A stretch of 64,000 nucleotides of DNA from Alviniconcha marisindica (lineage: Eukaryota > Mollusca > Gastropoda > Provannidae), in assembly GCA_018857735.1 (NCBI GenBank), contig JABMCL010001606.1, positions 241,001 to 305,000 of the forward strand. Direction: 5' to 3'. This document shows positions 1 through 13,562 of this stretch, piece by piece (position 1 is the first letter of the stretch; every line of letters begins with the position of its first letter). Below the pieces are notes generated by a model. The model did no database searches and had not been told where the DNA came from. It worked only from the letters and a program-made list of their open reading frames with translations. The position numbers and the translations under genes are program-made.

Positions 1-202
1 TGTATGCAGGGTTTACCACACTGTGTCTGGCAGTGAGTAGAGGTAAAGTGTCGTGATGTGAATGCAGGGTTTACCACACTGGTGTCTGGCATTGCTCGTG
101 TCACGGTGGAGCGGAGTACCCGGACAGGGCCGAAGAAACCCTTGGGTACACAGCACCCGTAACACCCCATCACAACTGCCACTACTACTGCCACTACCCT
201 GC

Positions 203-203
<1 letters not shown>

Positions 204-297
<94 letters not shown>
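204..297. repeat. (CA)n microsatellite
   Basis: About 47 uninterrupted CA dinucleotides. The flanking 1-100 region carries a short direct duplication of gcagggtttaccacactg. Confidence 0.98.
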
Positions 298-298
<1 letters not shown>

Positions 299-460
299 AA
301 TGAGACAAGGAAGCAAACTAAGAGCAAATCAACACAAAGAGTGACACAAATCAGAGCCAAAGAGGCAAACAGACAATCGGCACTGACTGAACCAAAGAAT
401 CGAACAGAAAAGGAGAAAATCGACACTGAGCCAAAGAATCAAACAAAGAATGAATCAATA

Positions 461-480
461 CCCCCCCCCCCCCCCCCCCC
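461..480. repeat. Poly-C tract
   Basis: Twenty consecutive C. Homopolymer length is likely to be unreliable. Confidence 0.95.
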
Positions 481-1289
481 ACGCCAACACATGCACACTC
501 ACACACATACACGCATAAACACTTCCTCTGACACACATACGCATGAGCACGCAGACACTGATACTGCTGTGTAATTTCATGGACCTCTGTGTATATATAG
601 GGTAATTATCTGCGCATGTTTCCCTACGTTTTATACATAGACGGCTGGAAACAGATCGGCTGCATTTACACCAGGGCGACACGTTTCTGTGGGTCAGAAT
701 AAAACTCACAGAAAGTCGGTTTAGATCAAAGTGCAGAAAAACAAAACAGGCAAATGATTGATTAAGGCATTATGAAAATATATGACGGAGTAAATCCGGA
801 AGAAAAAGAAAAGAAGAGAGAGAGAGTCCTACCTGTATGGTGAAAACCTCTCACTCATCAAACGTGCCATTGCAAGGGCAAAGTATTAAACATAACACAG
901 TTTGAAAATTCTACACTCAATAGAGTTTACCAAGTCTTTGGCTCGAGATAACCTTATGACAGCCATGACCCATGAGCTAGGGTCATCCGAGATAAGACTT
1001 CATGCGCATGTAATACTCTTCGGCAACGGAGACCATTTTTTCCCCGTTTTGTATCAGTTATTCATGTTCACACGAATCGCAGACTATCTTTTGCACGACT
1101 CTATTTACCGTCTATGCGAGATGGGCATTAAAACGGCATTTTATTTGTTTTTCGCGTTTTTGTTCTAGTTGGTTGACTACATTGGGAGTACCAGCGATGA
1201 ACTTTGCTTTTGCTTTTACCAAAGTGTTAGGTTACACATTTTCTATTGTACAGCCCCACCCCCCCCACCCCCCCGCCGCTTCCCCCATC

Positions 1290-2474
1290 TGCCAGACCCC
1301 ATCAATGTAGCTGAACTCAGATTTCTTGGCATGATCAACATCCTAGGCCACCACCTTTTCAACTTCTCCACAAACCTCGGCCCATCGTCCGAACTGCTGG
1401 AGAAAAACAAGGTGTGCATGGTCACGGGGGCCTCCACGGAAGAAAGCTGTGTCCACTGTCAAAGAAATGCTGACGTCAGCACCAACGCTTCTTTGATCCA
1501 GAAAAGCAAACGACCGTCGGGGTAGATGTGAAGCATCTCCTGAAGTTACTCCTTCAAGAACATCCTGAGGGGCCCCGTCCCTTCGCTCCCAGGACCCTGA
1601 CAATAGTGTGTGTCAGCTTTGGTCAGTACAATACAACTTTATCGCCTCTGTGTAGAGACATTTGAGACAATAAAGTTGTATTGCACTGACCAAAGCTGAC
1701 ACACACTATGCCCAAACTGAGAAGGAAAGTCTCACCTCCACTTGGGCCTGTGAGAAATTTGACCGATGGACCTTGAAATAGTCACGGGAACCCCTTGTTC
1801 CCCTCATGAACTCCAAGGATCTGACAAACATACCTCTGAGATGTCAACGACTTCTCCTCCGTCTAATGTGCTTTAATCTCAAGGCTAAACACGTACCTGG
1901 GAGAGGCATGTTTGTTGCTCACGCTCGCTGTGGCTGTCCGGTGTCGGCAGGTGCAGGTGAGGTGCAGGTGAATGTGAATGAGATTGCTTCACAGTGGCCT
2001 GTATCGGATGCAAGACTCGCAAGAATCCGCATCAAACATCGACAGAAGCAAAACTTTGATCGGCACAGCTGAGTCCAACTGCAGCTGCACCCCGAAGATC
2101 CCGCCTTCCTCAGGCTAGACGGGCAGACGGGCTGGAAGCAGCCAGTGACCGTCGTCAGGGAATATGGGCAGCATTCCCACATCCTGAGGCCAGACAACGG
2201 CGGAGAACTTCGACCGAACAGGCCCCGCCATCTCAGGCTGAGACCTCCAGACATCAGCCCCACAGCAGTCACTACATCGTCATCAACGGCAGCTGCCCAC
2301 CAGCCATCACGGAAGCTGTGCAACAGCCCACCACCTTTGCCTGCCAGTGTTCCAGATCCAGGTCATCGTGCATCACTCCCCCCCCTCCCACCACACCACT
2401 CCGTCTCCACGGGTTACCACTACCACACTCGCAGCGGCAGGCAGATCATTCGACCAGCACGATTCCAGGATTAG
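1290..2474 (+). pseudogene. Decayed Ty3/Gypsy retrotransposon pol fragment
   Basis: Successive broken frames resemble the end of the reverse transcriptase palm/thumb (ELRFLGMINILGHHLFN, near 1,310), the RNase H start (LLLQEHPEGPRP, near 1,545), the RNase H end (PLRCQRLLLRLMCFNLKAKH, near 1,830) and the integrase C-terminus (RPDNGGELRPNRPRHLRLRP, near 2,190). The last ORF ends in TRSGRQIIRPARFQD, as Gypsy polyproteins often do. Stops, frameshifts and an internal deletion of most of the integrase make it non-functional. A hairpin insertion at 1,604-1,708 splits the RNase H part. Confidence 0.8.
1604..1708. repeat. Hairpin element, 39-bp inverted arms
   Basis: Arms at 1,604-1,642 and 1,670-1,708 are complementary with one mismatch around a 27-nt loop. 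It lies inside the Gypsy RNase H region, so it was probably inserted as a small foldback element. Confidence 0.85.
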
Positions 2475-2529
2475 CTGTGTGAAATCAAATTTCAAGTGTT
2501 TGCCGATTTAGGCACAAATGAAAAGGGCC

Positions 2530-2940
2530 TGTCATAAATGGTCAACAGTGTAGCTAGGTTGTTCCATTTATAATTCTTTTGTTTAGGTAAGCAACGTGTA
2601 ATCCGTTGCTTCCTAGGTTTCAGTCTTATTTTAATAGGCAACAGTGTAGCTTTCTTGCCTGAATTTTGTGTGTAGAATAGCATTGCTCCTAGCAATTGTA
2701 TATAGTGTTAATTGCGTTCTTATTATAGAGATTTGTTAGGATGTACCTCTGGTGGACTTTATTTATGTACCTTCCATTTGCATGCATGCCAGTCGAGTTA
2801 CCGGAAGCGACTCAGGGCTTTGTTGTTGTGTTTGTGTGACATCTTTCGAGTGCTAATTAACTCCCATGTGTGTTGTGTTGATTCTATAGATTTATGTTAG
2901 AATGTAGAGGCAGCTGCCCAACTCACTAGATTTAAGTTAT
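2530..2940 (+). mobile_element. Candidate 3' LTR region after the Gypsy remnant
   Basis: A purine run (gaaaagggcc) is followed by TGTCATAAATGG at about 2,530, which looks like a polypurine tract plus LTR start. The 3' boundary is not defined, and no 5' LTR is in the window for comparison. Confidence 0.3.
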
Positions 2941-2984
2941 TCATTTCCATGCCGTCTTTCTGGCTAATCATGAAGACCTACCTG

Positions 2985-3245
2985 TCCACTCACCTGTGGT
3001 CTTCGTACCCACAGAACTACACGAAAATGAACCCATCTTTTTATTTTGATGCTTTCATTCTGGCTAACCATGAAGGCCTACCTGTCCACTCACCTACTGG
3101 TCTACTTGTCCACATAGCTACCTGTTGATTTAAAACATAATTCATATGGGTAACCACGAACACATACCTGTCCACTTACCTTATGGTCTACAAAGCCACA
3201 TACTATTAGCCTACTGGATCATTAAACTACCTACCTGTCCATTTT
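2985..3245. repeat. Degenerate repeat with CTACCTGTCCACT motif
   Basis: The motif ctacctgtccact(c/t)acc recurs four or five times at irregular spacing. Confidence 0.6.
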
Positions 3246-3534
3246 ACTTTTTTGTTGAGTAATGGACAGGTGGCTTTGTCAGTAGGGAGACCATTACCCG
3301 AGTTGTACAATATGCATTGGTTTGGAAGACAATCATGATAACACACAGGCGGGTTAATAAACAGATGTTTATGAGTAGTTCATCACCAGAGTTAGAAGGT
3401 AGGTATTGTGGGTAGATGGGAAAGAAAGTATGAAAATGACATGTATACATGTCTACCCAGACACAGTTTCCTTTTAACAACCTATGTGTATATTTTCGTA
3501 CTTGTTTTACATGGCCTCACATACCTGTGGAATG

Positions 3535-3965
3535 TTTCCACCCACACATGGTCTCTCTCACACCTGCATGGTCTCTCTCACACCTGCATCATCTCTAACA
3601 CACCTGCACAAGGTCTCTCTCACACACACAAACACAATCATGGTCTTACATACATGTCCATCCAAGGTCTGACACCCACACATGGTCTCACACCCAGTCT
3701 GTTGCACCTACCTTGTTTTGTATACACAACACACATGGTCTCATACCCAGTATGTCACACCCACATTGTCTTGTGTAACAACACACATGGTCTCATGCCC
3801 AGTCTGTCACACCCACATTGTCTTGTATAACAACACACATGGTCTCACACCCAGTCTGTCACCCCCACATTGTCTTGTATACACAACACACATGGTCTCA
3901 CACCCAGTCTGTCACACCCACATTGTCTTCAATACATATGGTCTCACACCCATGTATGGTCTCAG
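3535..3965. repeat. Minisatellite (acacatggtctca... unit)
   Basis: Imperfect units of about 58 bp contain cacacatggtctcacaccca and cccacattgtcttgta. They change gradually from short units on the left to long ones on the right. Confidence 0.85.
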
Positions 3966-3975
3966 GCTTCCCATG

Positions 3976-3998
3976 ACAACACACACACACACACACAG

Positions 3999-4060
<62 letters not shown>
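3976..4060. repeat. (CA)n microsatellite
   Basis: Two CA runs separated by a short GCTA interruption. Confidence 0.97.
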
Positions 4061-4089
4061 GAGAAAGCAACCAACAACATTTGATGGTT

Positions 4090-5585
4090 TTATTGTAGCA
4101 ACAAGCTAGACAATCGTGTACATATTGTTGTGAGGCCAGGGACACAAAGTTGTATTTCAAGTGACAGGCAATCTTAGCTCTGTGTGCCACACACAGGATT
4201 GTTTAACTACATCAATACATGCAGCACTGAACATTGATTTGAAAATCGATCCATACACTTGCGGCATTAATAATAAGTGCAAACTAAGTTATTGTGTGCT
4301 TTTCAGTTCTTCAACCAAGAAAAATGTATATCTTATTTTGCACTGGTGGCATTTTACTTGAAATACAAAACAGATATCAGCAGAAACTGCAGCTTCAAAG
4401 AAGACAGAAGTTGACACAGCACAGAATGTTGAATATTTTTTAATTTATTTTTTAACCACACATGAAACTGTCACAGATCTGGAACCTTCCTCTAAAAACC
4501 AAAAGGAACCTCTGAGTTGCAGATAAAGCTATCAGCATGACAGCTGCTCAAACTAAACACATCAAGGAACACTTCCCTTCCCTCACCCTCCAAGCCTGGC
4601 CTTCCAGGAGGAAGGATGCGCTAATTAAACCAGTGCTTGGAGTCAGCATGTCCCTGTCACTAGCAGCTGAAATTCCTGATTAAGTACAGTTTCTGGCATA
4701 TTTCTAAATCATATAGATTTACAGTTCAAATTTGCATCATGAAGAATGTGGTACAATGAGACCCCCCCCTCCCCCCCCTCCAAAAGAAGAAGAAAGTTAC
4801 AAAACTACCAAACAAAAACCTGTGAGAATCTGCACACACACAGAAAACAGTTTGAGGACTTCAGTGGCCCAACTTTCTAGAAAACAGCTCCAGACTTACT
4901 ACTCTTAACAAGTCACATCTTCACCACAAAAATGTTCATCACTTCTGCTGGGAAAATAAAGAAAAGAAGAATAAATCTAAATTTGGGTGTATTTTGTGTT
5001 TACAACTTGATTGATAAACTGGAATGTTGAGAAGGCAAACTAAAGTGAAAGCAAAAACTAAATAAAAGCCTACATCAATTTTCCATTTGCTGTAAATTAG
5101 ATTAATGTATACAGCTTATTTAAATAAATATGACACTGTGGTGGAAGTGAGATTATTATTCTTATCTCAGTATATTCATCCAAACTCACAACCTGAAGCA
5201 TATATGAGCAGTAAGATTTGACATTCCAAGTATAAAGGCTACATCTCCCAAATATTATCACAATCAAGACTATGCCAGCACAGAAAGCTTAACAAGCTTG
5301 AAGCTTACACTCCCTGAAGCTGGATCTTGTTTCTCTCTTTCCATTTCCATAACTGCTACAAAGCGAACATTATTTGAAATAACACAAAGGAAGACCGAGA
5401 CAGCAATCACCACAGCAACAGGCCCAATGCACACAAAACACATCAACAAACTAACATAATTCTGGCATTACTTGCAGCATTAGCAAACCAGGTTCAAGGC
5501 TGTTTTCTACATTTACAGTTTAAAAGCACACCACCTGAATCTTGCAATTAAGCTTACACAAGTATATATATATACATGCATCAAA

Positions 5586-5655
<70 letters not shown>

Positions 5656-8600
5656 TGCCATGGTACTGCAAGCTTCACTGTAAACCTATTGCACATCCTG
5701 ATTTCTTGTGATCCAAATGATGACTACTTTATGAGGCTGTTATAGAATGGTCAAACCTGCATGGCAATCCCTCTCCAAGCCCATTTCACATGTATACATG
5801 CCAGTCCAGCAAGTCCAAGTGGGTTTATAAACAAATGCTGGCTACAGAACTGTGCACAGCTGGCTTACACAACTAACAAGGCTCTGTCTGCCACTTAGGA
5901 CATTGCTTTAACATTTTGTGTCCACACTAATGATAAAAAACACAGTGGAATACTGTGTTTAAAATTTGGCTGATTACACAGAGATTCCAATGTTTTCACT
6001 GCACTTCTTTGTTTAAACCTCTCCATTTTCATAGTCCAGTGTCACATGTCTGTTGCATCGGGATAAACACAGTTTGGACCAAAAGACTCAATATCAATCA
6101 CAACTTCAAACATAAAAGAAAATGATCAAGAAAAGAAAAAGGTCAATTAAGTCCAACAGTATCCTAACCCACAAAATGCACACATCATCAAAATCAAGTT
6201 TGAACTTCACAACCTCATTAAGATATGAATACCTACCTGTCTACATGTACGCATTTGTTGATACCGTACTGTAATATTCCCCTAGATGTGTGATTTTGTT
6301 GACACTGCCCTGTTTTTTTTCTTCCTGGTTTTATGTCAGTTTCACTAATGTGGTACAAACAAGGACACTGCCTGACCCCCACACCAAGTATCTATACCTG
6401 TCAGGATTCATTCCTGACCTGGCCTGTGGATTGGGTCCAAGTGAACCTTCTTTGTGTGCATGACTAATTTTGTGTGTCTGCAGGGAGCAGAACAAACTCA
6501 GCTGTTGAAATTTTATTTGATGCCCTGACAAAATGACCACTCATCTTAAACCAGCATGCCTGACTGCAACAGTGATTACCATGAGCAAGTTTAACCAAAC
6601 ATATACCAATATTAGCTTTTATCCTTGTGTGGACTGTAGAAATCTGTGTGTAATCTTTCCAAGATCAAAACCCCCAACAAAGACATAATTTTAAATGAAC
6701 CACAAATCCTCCATTAATTCAGAGAAAAATAGGCAAAGTGCAGCATCATATTACAAGCTACTACTCCTTCAACGCTGCTTCAATGAACAGCCAAAAATCA
6801 TCCAATGCATGATCAGCTGACAACATGGGCATAAAAACAATGCTCCAAAATATACTGATGAAAAACGGTGTTGTTGGAGTTTTCCAGTCCCCTGCTTTGG
6901 TGGTGTGAAGAAGTCCATCTACTGCCATTTACCTGAAATGATCATATTGAAAGCTGTGACTTACTACGGGTAACTTAAAACCTGAGAGACTGCCATCCAC
7001 CTGTAGCTTTGAGGAGCAAGAGCAAGTGAGTTAGTCAACATCAAACAACACTTCACCAACAGCATCACAACAGTTATCAATACTGTTTTAACAAAGCACA
7101 AAGCATCCACATGCAGACATGTAGTGTAGCACAAAGCAAAATTGCAAATCAAATCTTTCCTTAAAAGGAAATATAGAAGAAGAAGAGAAAAATAAGAAAA
7201 AAAAGAAAGAAAAAAACCCCACCAAAGCAGGCTGATTTAAAGAAAAATCATTACATCAAAACATGTTTGTCCTAAACAAAAAACAAAAACAAAAACAACC
7301 CCAAAACATACAATTTTACACAATATCAGTTGTTTCAAAACATATTATTCTTTTCTTCATACAAGATTACAACCCTTATCCTGTATTGCACTGTTCCTAT
7401 GGCAAAACTCTGATACATTGTTACTGTATTTGTGACAAGTGTACATGATGTACTTATGTAAGTGTATACACATTTGATTATCTACATTAAGCATTTTGTG
7501 TTCTGTGCATAATTATCATCAAATGATATATAAGATGAAAAATTACAGTAACTAAACAATTTCCATCACTCTTTTTCAAAGCAACAAGAGTCAAGACACT
7601 GAAAGTTTTAAAAGAGCTACAGTGATGACTTGGATATGACAGCATGTGAAATGTAAAAATCTGAAGTAATTCTGAGCTGTATATGACAACATTCAGTTCC
7701 TTCAGCCTCACTCCATGAACAGGAACTTTCACAACTGGGACTTCCCTTTCAGTTCTCTAGCTGGTTCCTGCCACACAGAATCAGCTCTGCAAAACTCTCA
7801 TGACAAAGTCTCTGCCCCCAGCATGGGTGTGCAAATGTATTCCAAGAGTGTAATACCGCAGCAGCCAAAACATGATGACAAAAAAAGGTGGAATGATGAT
7901 GCCAATGCTACCCACATAAAACAGACAAATATATGCAGTGGCATCCCTTTTACAATATCAAAACCCCAGTAATGGTGGTCCTAAAACATGGCAGATCTCT
8001 AGAAAGGGGACCTTACTGACATGGAAATACATACTGTACATAAATTATCAGCTAAAAAAAGAGGTGTTTTTAAAACAAGGTGGTGGTAGAGTTTGCAAGG
8101 AGACTGGGAAGGGGAGGGGGTTCAAAGAAGTACTACTGAGAGTAATGATAATAAACCACATTAACAAGAACCACCAAATCAATTATGTTGCAATAACATA
8201 AAAAAGATTGTAAGTAGTAATTCATTTGCAACAATCAAGTCAATAAAGAAGAAGAGAACATGATTTGTATTTCAGCTGTGCATTGCACTGCGGGGTAGGG
8301 GAGGTGGGTACTTGTGCACACCTTCACCAGACACTGTGGTGTCAGTGGAAACTTAAGAGTCACAAACAGCTGACATAACTGGCTGCCCAGGCAAACTTGC
8401 CATCCAGTAAACACTCCCAGCAGAGCATCCTTTAAGTTGACAGCAGTGAGCAAACATCTCCATGCACAGTATTCTCAAATCATGGATTCAGAACACATAC
8501 AAGTGAGACGTTAATGCCATGCTTGGTGGGAAGAAGGGGAATATTTTATGGAACAGGGGCATCACTCTATATTGCTTTGCTTGACAGGATGTGACACAGT

Positions 8601-9230
8601 CTGAAAAAGGACACTGTCTGAATATGATGCAAAGCTACAAGGGTATCAACAATGGAGACTCGCAAACAGGTCATTGGTTCAAAACACATTGGTCAAAGTT
8701 GAGAGGCATGTATTAGGTAAGAAGCATTACCGTCCTGCAGAGGGGGCACATGATATGCTTAGTTCATCCAAGACACAGAATTTCACAGCCTTCTGTTTTA
8801 GTGCATGTAGTAAAGGGTTGAGATTTTACAGTCATTGCAAACAGAGTTACATCTAAACCAAACTTGAGAATACATCTGTTGTTTTTTCCTTATGATTACA
8901 ATACTCTTAGACTCTTCAGAAGAAGAAAAAAAGCCCACATACAGATTCTGTTCTCAAAGGTGAAAATGAGTTGTATGTATGCCTATATCAGTACATGCAC
9001 AGTGAAAATATCTGCATTTCTTTGTCACTGAAAATGTACAGTCATTCACATTAGGAACAAAATGCCAAGGCATGGTGGGTGTTCATGGTTTCACATTTTA
9101 TATAGATTTGTGATTCATATCTTATGGCCAAAAGACAGCTGTGTCTGACTAGCATGCTGATTTGGAGTTGCACAATTCCTTCATGACCAGAAGCTGTAAG
9201 GACAGTGATCAAATTGTGTATACAATGATA
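4090..9230. other. AT-rich unique sequence, no gene recognised
   Basis: Only short open frames without recognisable domains are seen. It holds a (GA)n tract at about 5,589-5,652 and little tandem repetition compared with the rest of the window. It could be intergenic or an even longer 3' UTR of the kinesin gene. Confidence 0.5.
5589..5652. repeat. (GA)n microsatellite
   Basis: About 32 GA dinucleotides without interruption. Confidence 0.97.
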
Positions 9231-9267
9231 GATCTTTTTTAATTATTATGCAAAGGACAAAATGTAC

Positions 9268-9273
9268 TTTATT
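9268..9273 (-). promoter_or_regulatory. Candidate polyadenylation signal AATAAA
   Basis: The plus strand reads tttatt, so the minus strand reads AATAAA, with ATTAAA about 30 nt further downstream at 9,238-9,243. These are the first canonical hexamers after the KIF13B stop in my scan. Confidence 0.4.
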
Positions 9274-9540
9274 ATGAACACACGTACACCCTCAAAGTAA
9301 GAACACACATCTTCTATACAAAGATGTTGTCACCTACATAGAGCAACATTAACAATTAAATAGATGTTCAACTACCTATTTCAAAATGCAGCAGAACCTG
9401 ACAGCCTAATTTTCAATAAGCATTCACTGGCTGTCATGAACTATCACTTGTCCCCAAATGATGAATTCCTTACATCATCCATGAGCTCCAAACCAAGGGA
9501 GGGACCTGGAAGAGCAGGCAGCAGCATGTACGGTCAGTGG

Positions 9541-9740
9541 CTGCAGTTCAGTTCAGTTCAAAGTGGTATCTATGCATTCAGAACAGCCCATATACATGTG
9601 CTCTGCCCTGCCTCTCATACGTTTCCCCAACACTGACTTGGAAACAATTCCAATGTATGTCTGATTGATGATGGCTCTCTCTCATCCTTTGAAGGAAGAC
9701 AGTCAAGTGCTTTGTGCCCCCATGTAGTGTCTCAAGCTGC
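9541..9740. repeat. Dispersed repeat, TTCAGTTCAGTT family, copy 1
   Basis: It shares the order ttcagttcagtt, ggtatctatg, ccaatgt, tctgattgatgatgg and tctcatcctttgaaggaaga with copies at about 25,535 and 34,765. No coding sign; probably an old transposable element. Confidence 0.6.
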
Positions 9741-10130
9741 TCAACACTTCAGATCTACTGAGAGGCAAGCAACTTGTGATGGTTGCTTTTCCTGCTACTC
9801 TATCTGCTCAGTCATTTCTCTTCACTCTGACATGTCCACAGCTTCTGGACAGTAATCCACAGTTTCTGAAGGTGAATGTTGACCATCGATGCATGCCAGT
9901 CTGGGCTTCCCATTCCACTTTTTGTAGCAAGCTCATTGAATCTGCAAAAGATGATGGCATGTGTGGTCTGGCTGTCACCTCTTGAGGCAGTCCAGCGTGG
10001 GTGACTGCTTCCATCTCCATTGTGATGCTGGAGGTTGAGACTGTATAGTATGCATCATCTTCATGGATGGTGGTCATACCTTGCTTGACAGTGAAGCCCC
10101 ATCCTGACTGGTCTTTGGTGACTAAGCAGC

Positions 10131-11229
10131 ATGGGCTGTGGCCATGCTGGCCATGTTGTCAATGGCTGCAATACAGGCTGTGGCTGTGCTGGCCATGTTG
10201 TCAATGGCTGCAGTGTGCTGGCCATGTTGTCAATGGCTGCAATACAGGCTGTGGCTGTGCTGGCCATGTTGTCAATGGCTGCAGTGTGCTGGCCATGTTG
10301 TCAATGGCTGCAGTACAGGCTGTGGCTGTGCTGGCCATGTTGTCAATGGCTGCAGTGTGCTGGCCATGTTGTCAATGGCTGCAGTACAGGCTGTTGCCAT
10401 GTTATCAAAAGCCACAGTACAGATTGTGGCCATGTTATCAATGGCTGCAGTACAGGCTGTGGCCATGCTGGCCATGTTGTCAATGGCTGCAGTACAGGCT
10501 GTTGCCATGCTATCAAAAGCCACAGTACAGACGGTGGCCATGTTATCAATGGCTGCAGTACAGGCTGTGGCCATGTTGTCAATGGCTGCAGTACAGGCTG
10601 TGGCCATGTTATCAATGGCTGCAGTACAGGCTGTGGCCATGCTGGCCATGTGGTCAATGGCTGCAGCACAGGCTGTGGCCATGTTATCAACGGCTGCAGT
10701 AGAGGCTGTGGCCATGCTGTCAATGACTGCAGCACAGACTGTGGCAAATGGGCAATGGCTGCAGTACAGGCTGTGGCCATGCTGTCAATGGCTGTACAGA
10801 CTGTGGCCATGTTGTCAATGGCTGCAGTACAGGCTGTGGCCATGCTGTCAATGGCTGCACCACAGACTGTGGCCATGTTGTTTGTGGCTGCAGTACAGGC
10901 TGTGGCCATGCTGTCAATGACTGCAGCACAGACTGTGGCAAATGGGCAATGGCTGCAGTACAGGCTGTGGCCATGCTGTCAATGGCTGTACAGGCTGTGG
11001 CCATGCTGTCAGTGGCTGCAGTCCAGGCTGTGGCCATGCTGTCAATGGCTGCAGCACAGACTGTGGCCACGTTGTCTGTGGCTGCAGTACAGGCTGTGGC
11101 CATGCTGTCAATGACTGCAGCACAGACTGTGGCCATGTTGTCTGTTGCTGCAGTACAGGCTGTGGCCATGTTGTCAATGACTGCAGCACAGACTGTGGCC
11201 ATGTTGTCAATGACTGCAGCACAGGCTTG
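10131..11229. repeat. 33-bp minisatellite, about 33 units
   Basis: The unit is about 33 bp (gtacaggctgtggccatg... caatggctgca), with a longer variant containing gctggccatg and a variant with agccacagtacag. Because the unit is a multiple of three and lacks stops, long frames are open on both strands (for example VAMLSMAAVQA on plus, MATACTAAIDN on minus). It lies in the probable kinesin 3' UTR. Confidence 0.93.
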
Positions 11230-13562
11230 AGTCAGTGTCCTGGTACTTCCGAGACAGCACACTGCTCCAAACCCCATGCTATTTACATCACTCATCTCCA
11301 GAAGGGTTGGTTGTGTGAACCTGCTCCTATGTCAAGGCATCTGGTTCACTGACCAAGTTGGCCAAGCAGCTCAGCTGTGGGAGCCTGCCTCTGTGTCAAG
11401 GCATTATGTTTGTCAACCAAGTTGGCCAGTCAATGGCTGACAACTTGAAAACATTGCATGACACAACCACAAGCCACTACAGGAGAGCTGGTGGCATCTC
11501 TGATCTTTCAGCTGCTCTGTACATCACAATGGGAGTTGACAGGCTGTAGTGGATGGGGCTGGGAACTGAAGTGTGCATGGCTAAATGCAGCAGTTTGCAG
11601 AGTAGCCACATAGGCTATGGGTAAGCACACAAGTTACAGAGTAACTATACAGGCCACAGAATAATCAAAGTGTGCATGGTTCCAATGCTGTGTCTGATAC
11701 CCACACTTTCATCCTTCCGATGATAATAATAACGAAATATTTATAAAGTGTGAACCTCAAACATAACAATCTGATGATGATAATAATGATAATAATGAAC
11801 TATTTATAAAGCGTGAACCTCGAACATAAAAATACAGCTCGTACAAGATTCAAATATAATTCAGTCATATCCATGTTGAGACACTCACTTCTCTCCCTAA
11901 ACCATCCCCATCCTTGCTTTCTGTCCAACACTCAAACTGGTCACTGACAGTGGGGCCAGCCTTACTTCATGCACAAGCCAACTGAGATCATGGTGTAACA
12001 AACAAACAATATTTGCATGTCCACTTGGCATTATCACACACAAATCACAATGTACTACACAGGTATTTGGCAAAAAGCACTCAGCACCTGAAGTCATCAC
12101 CCATAACTGAAGACTTCATTCGCAAGACTCAGCTTCGAAATGGACATGCATGTCGCCAAAGAGAGAAAGAAAGTCTACCACCACTGAGTCAAGCTTTCCA
12201 GTGTAGATTTGATCTACATGTTGCTATTCTCACTTCACTCATGATACTGTTTGCATGTGCCTGTACTTGCAGTGCAGTGTAAAACAACATACAAGCTATC
12301 AGATTCTCTTACCTTCCATGTATCTCCATGACGCAACCTTGTACTTTACCAGATAAAAGAATTACCTGCTAACTCGTATCTCTCTCTGCTTTGGTGGTAT
12401 CACTCTCTGCTTGGGTGGGAGATGGGGGAGTTAAAAATGTTTTGACCATGGCTTTTGATTATTCAATGTATCTGTTTTGGTGACGATACAAGCACAGTGC
12501 TACATTCTGTGTAGTAACAAATTGGTAACTTCTAGGTAGTGTGCCAGATTACTAACACTACTTTTTCACTCAACACTAGTTTGAGAGCAAAATATCCAAT
12601 CCAACTTTTGATTCAACAAACTCAAACAATATTAAAGAAACTGATGAACAGCATGTAACATAAACCACAAAGAAAAAAACAGAGTAAAACTGAGACACTT
12701 TTGCAGGCAAGATCTCTTTGTATTAAAGAGACGCATGTAACCCACATGTACAAATGATGCTCTGTTCTACACACATAACACACATGTAAAAATGATGCTC
12801 TGTTCCATAACCTCTAATATACCCCGCATTGACCCAATCACAGCTGTGTACACGACTGTCAGGGTGAACAAGATTCACCTTTTGGCATCCAGTTCCAGGT
12901 GTACAAAATTCTCCAATGAAACTAGGTGTGAGGGGCACAAATATTCATCAGAAAAAAAGAGAGCAAAAAAACCTTTGCCAAGTGAGCATATTCAGTCATG
13001 GAGTCATAGAGATATCTTTTAGCAAATTATGACAATTCCTTTTCTTCTCTGAAAAATAAATAAAAAATCATGATGTCTGCATATGCTGATACAGCTGACT
13101 GCTGACAGCATCTTGATTACAATTTACCAAGCTCTTGTTCACAGTTATAGGTGGATGTCAACAGACCCCTCACATCTTTCCAAGCACCATCAAACTTGTT
13201 CATTCTTTTCAAATCTTATCTGATTCTGCCTTCCCAGTTTTTGCAAACATATTCATGTCCGGCCAGGTTTTCATGAAGCTTCAAAGCAGCCACACTCCCG
13301 GAACCTTTGCTGCAGCAGTCTTTGTGCAGACAGCAGTTGTGACCCAAAAGTTTCTTTTCAAAGCAGCCAACCAGCACAGGCATGCACAAGTGCTTTCCAC
13401 AATTCCTCCTCAGAACTATAGCCACTCTTACTACAAGAAGACAAGTGACTCATTTCCAGCTATAAACAGCTGAAGATTTGGACAAATCCACATCAAACCA
13501 CCACACATAGCTGACTGTTCACACGCATAAATGTTACACAAAGGTCTATAAGACAGACGCAA

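Larger units (their letters stand above)
9240..13562 (-). other. KIF13B: Probable long 3' UTR of KIF13B
   Basis: No coding frame continues past the stop. Scanning the minus strand downstream, I found no AATAAA or ATTAAA until the pair at 9,268-9,273 (AATAAA) and 9,238-9,243 (ATTAAA). If canonical signals are used, the 3' UTR is about 4.3 kb and contains the 33-bp minisatellite at 10.13-11.23 kb. A non-canonical signal nearer the stop, or a 3'-UTR intron, is possible. RNA data are needed to fix the end. Confidence 0.45.

Noticed and set aside
10131..11114. 327-codon open frame on plus and several long minus frames
   Set aside because: Same cause: a 33-bp stop-free unit. The residues follow the repeat period in every frame, with no sign of codon constraint.
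13135..13473. 112-codon plus-strand ORF next to the kinesin stop
   Set aside because: No recognisable domain, and it is antisense to the probable 3' UTR. Length is within chance for this composition.
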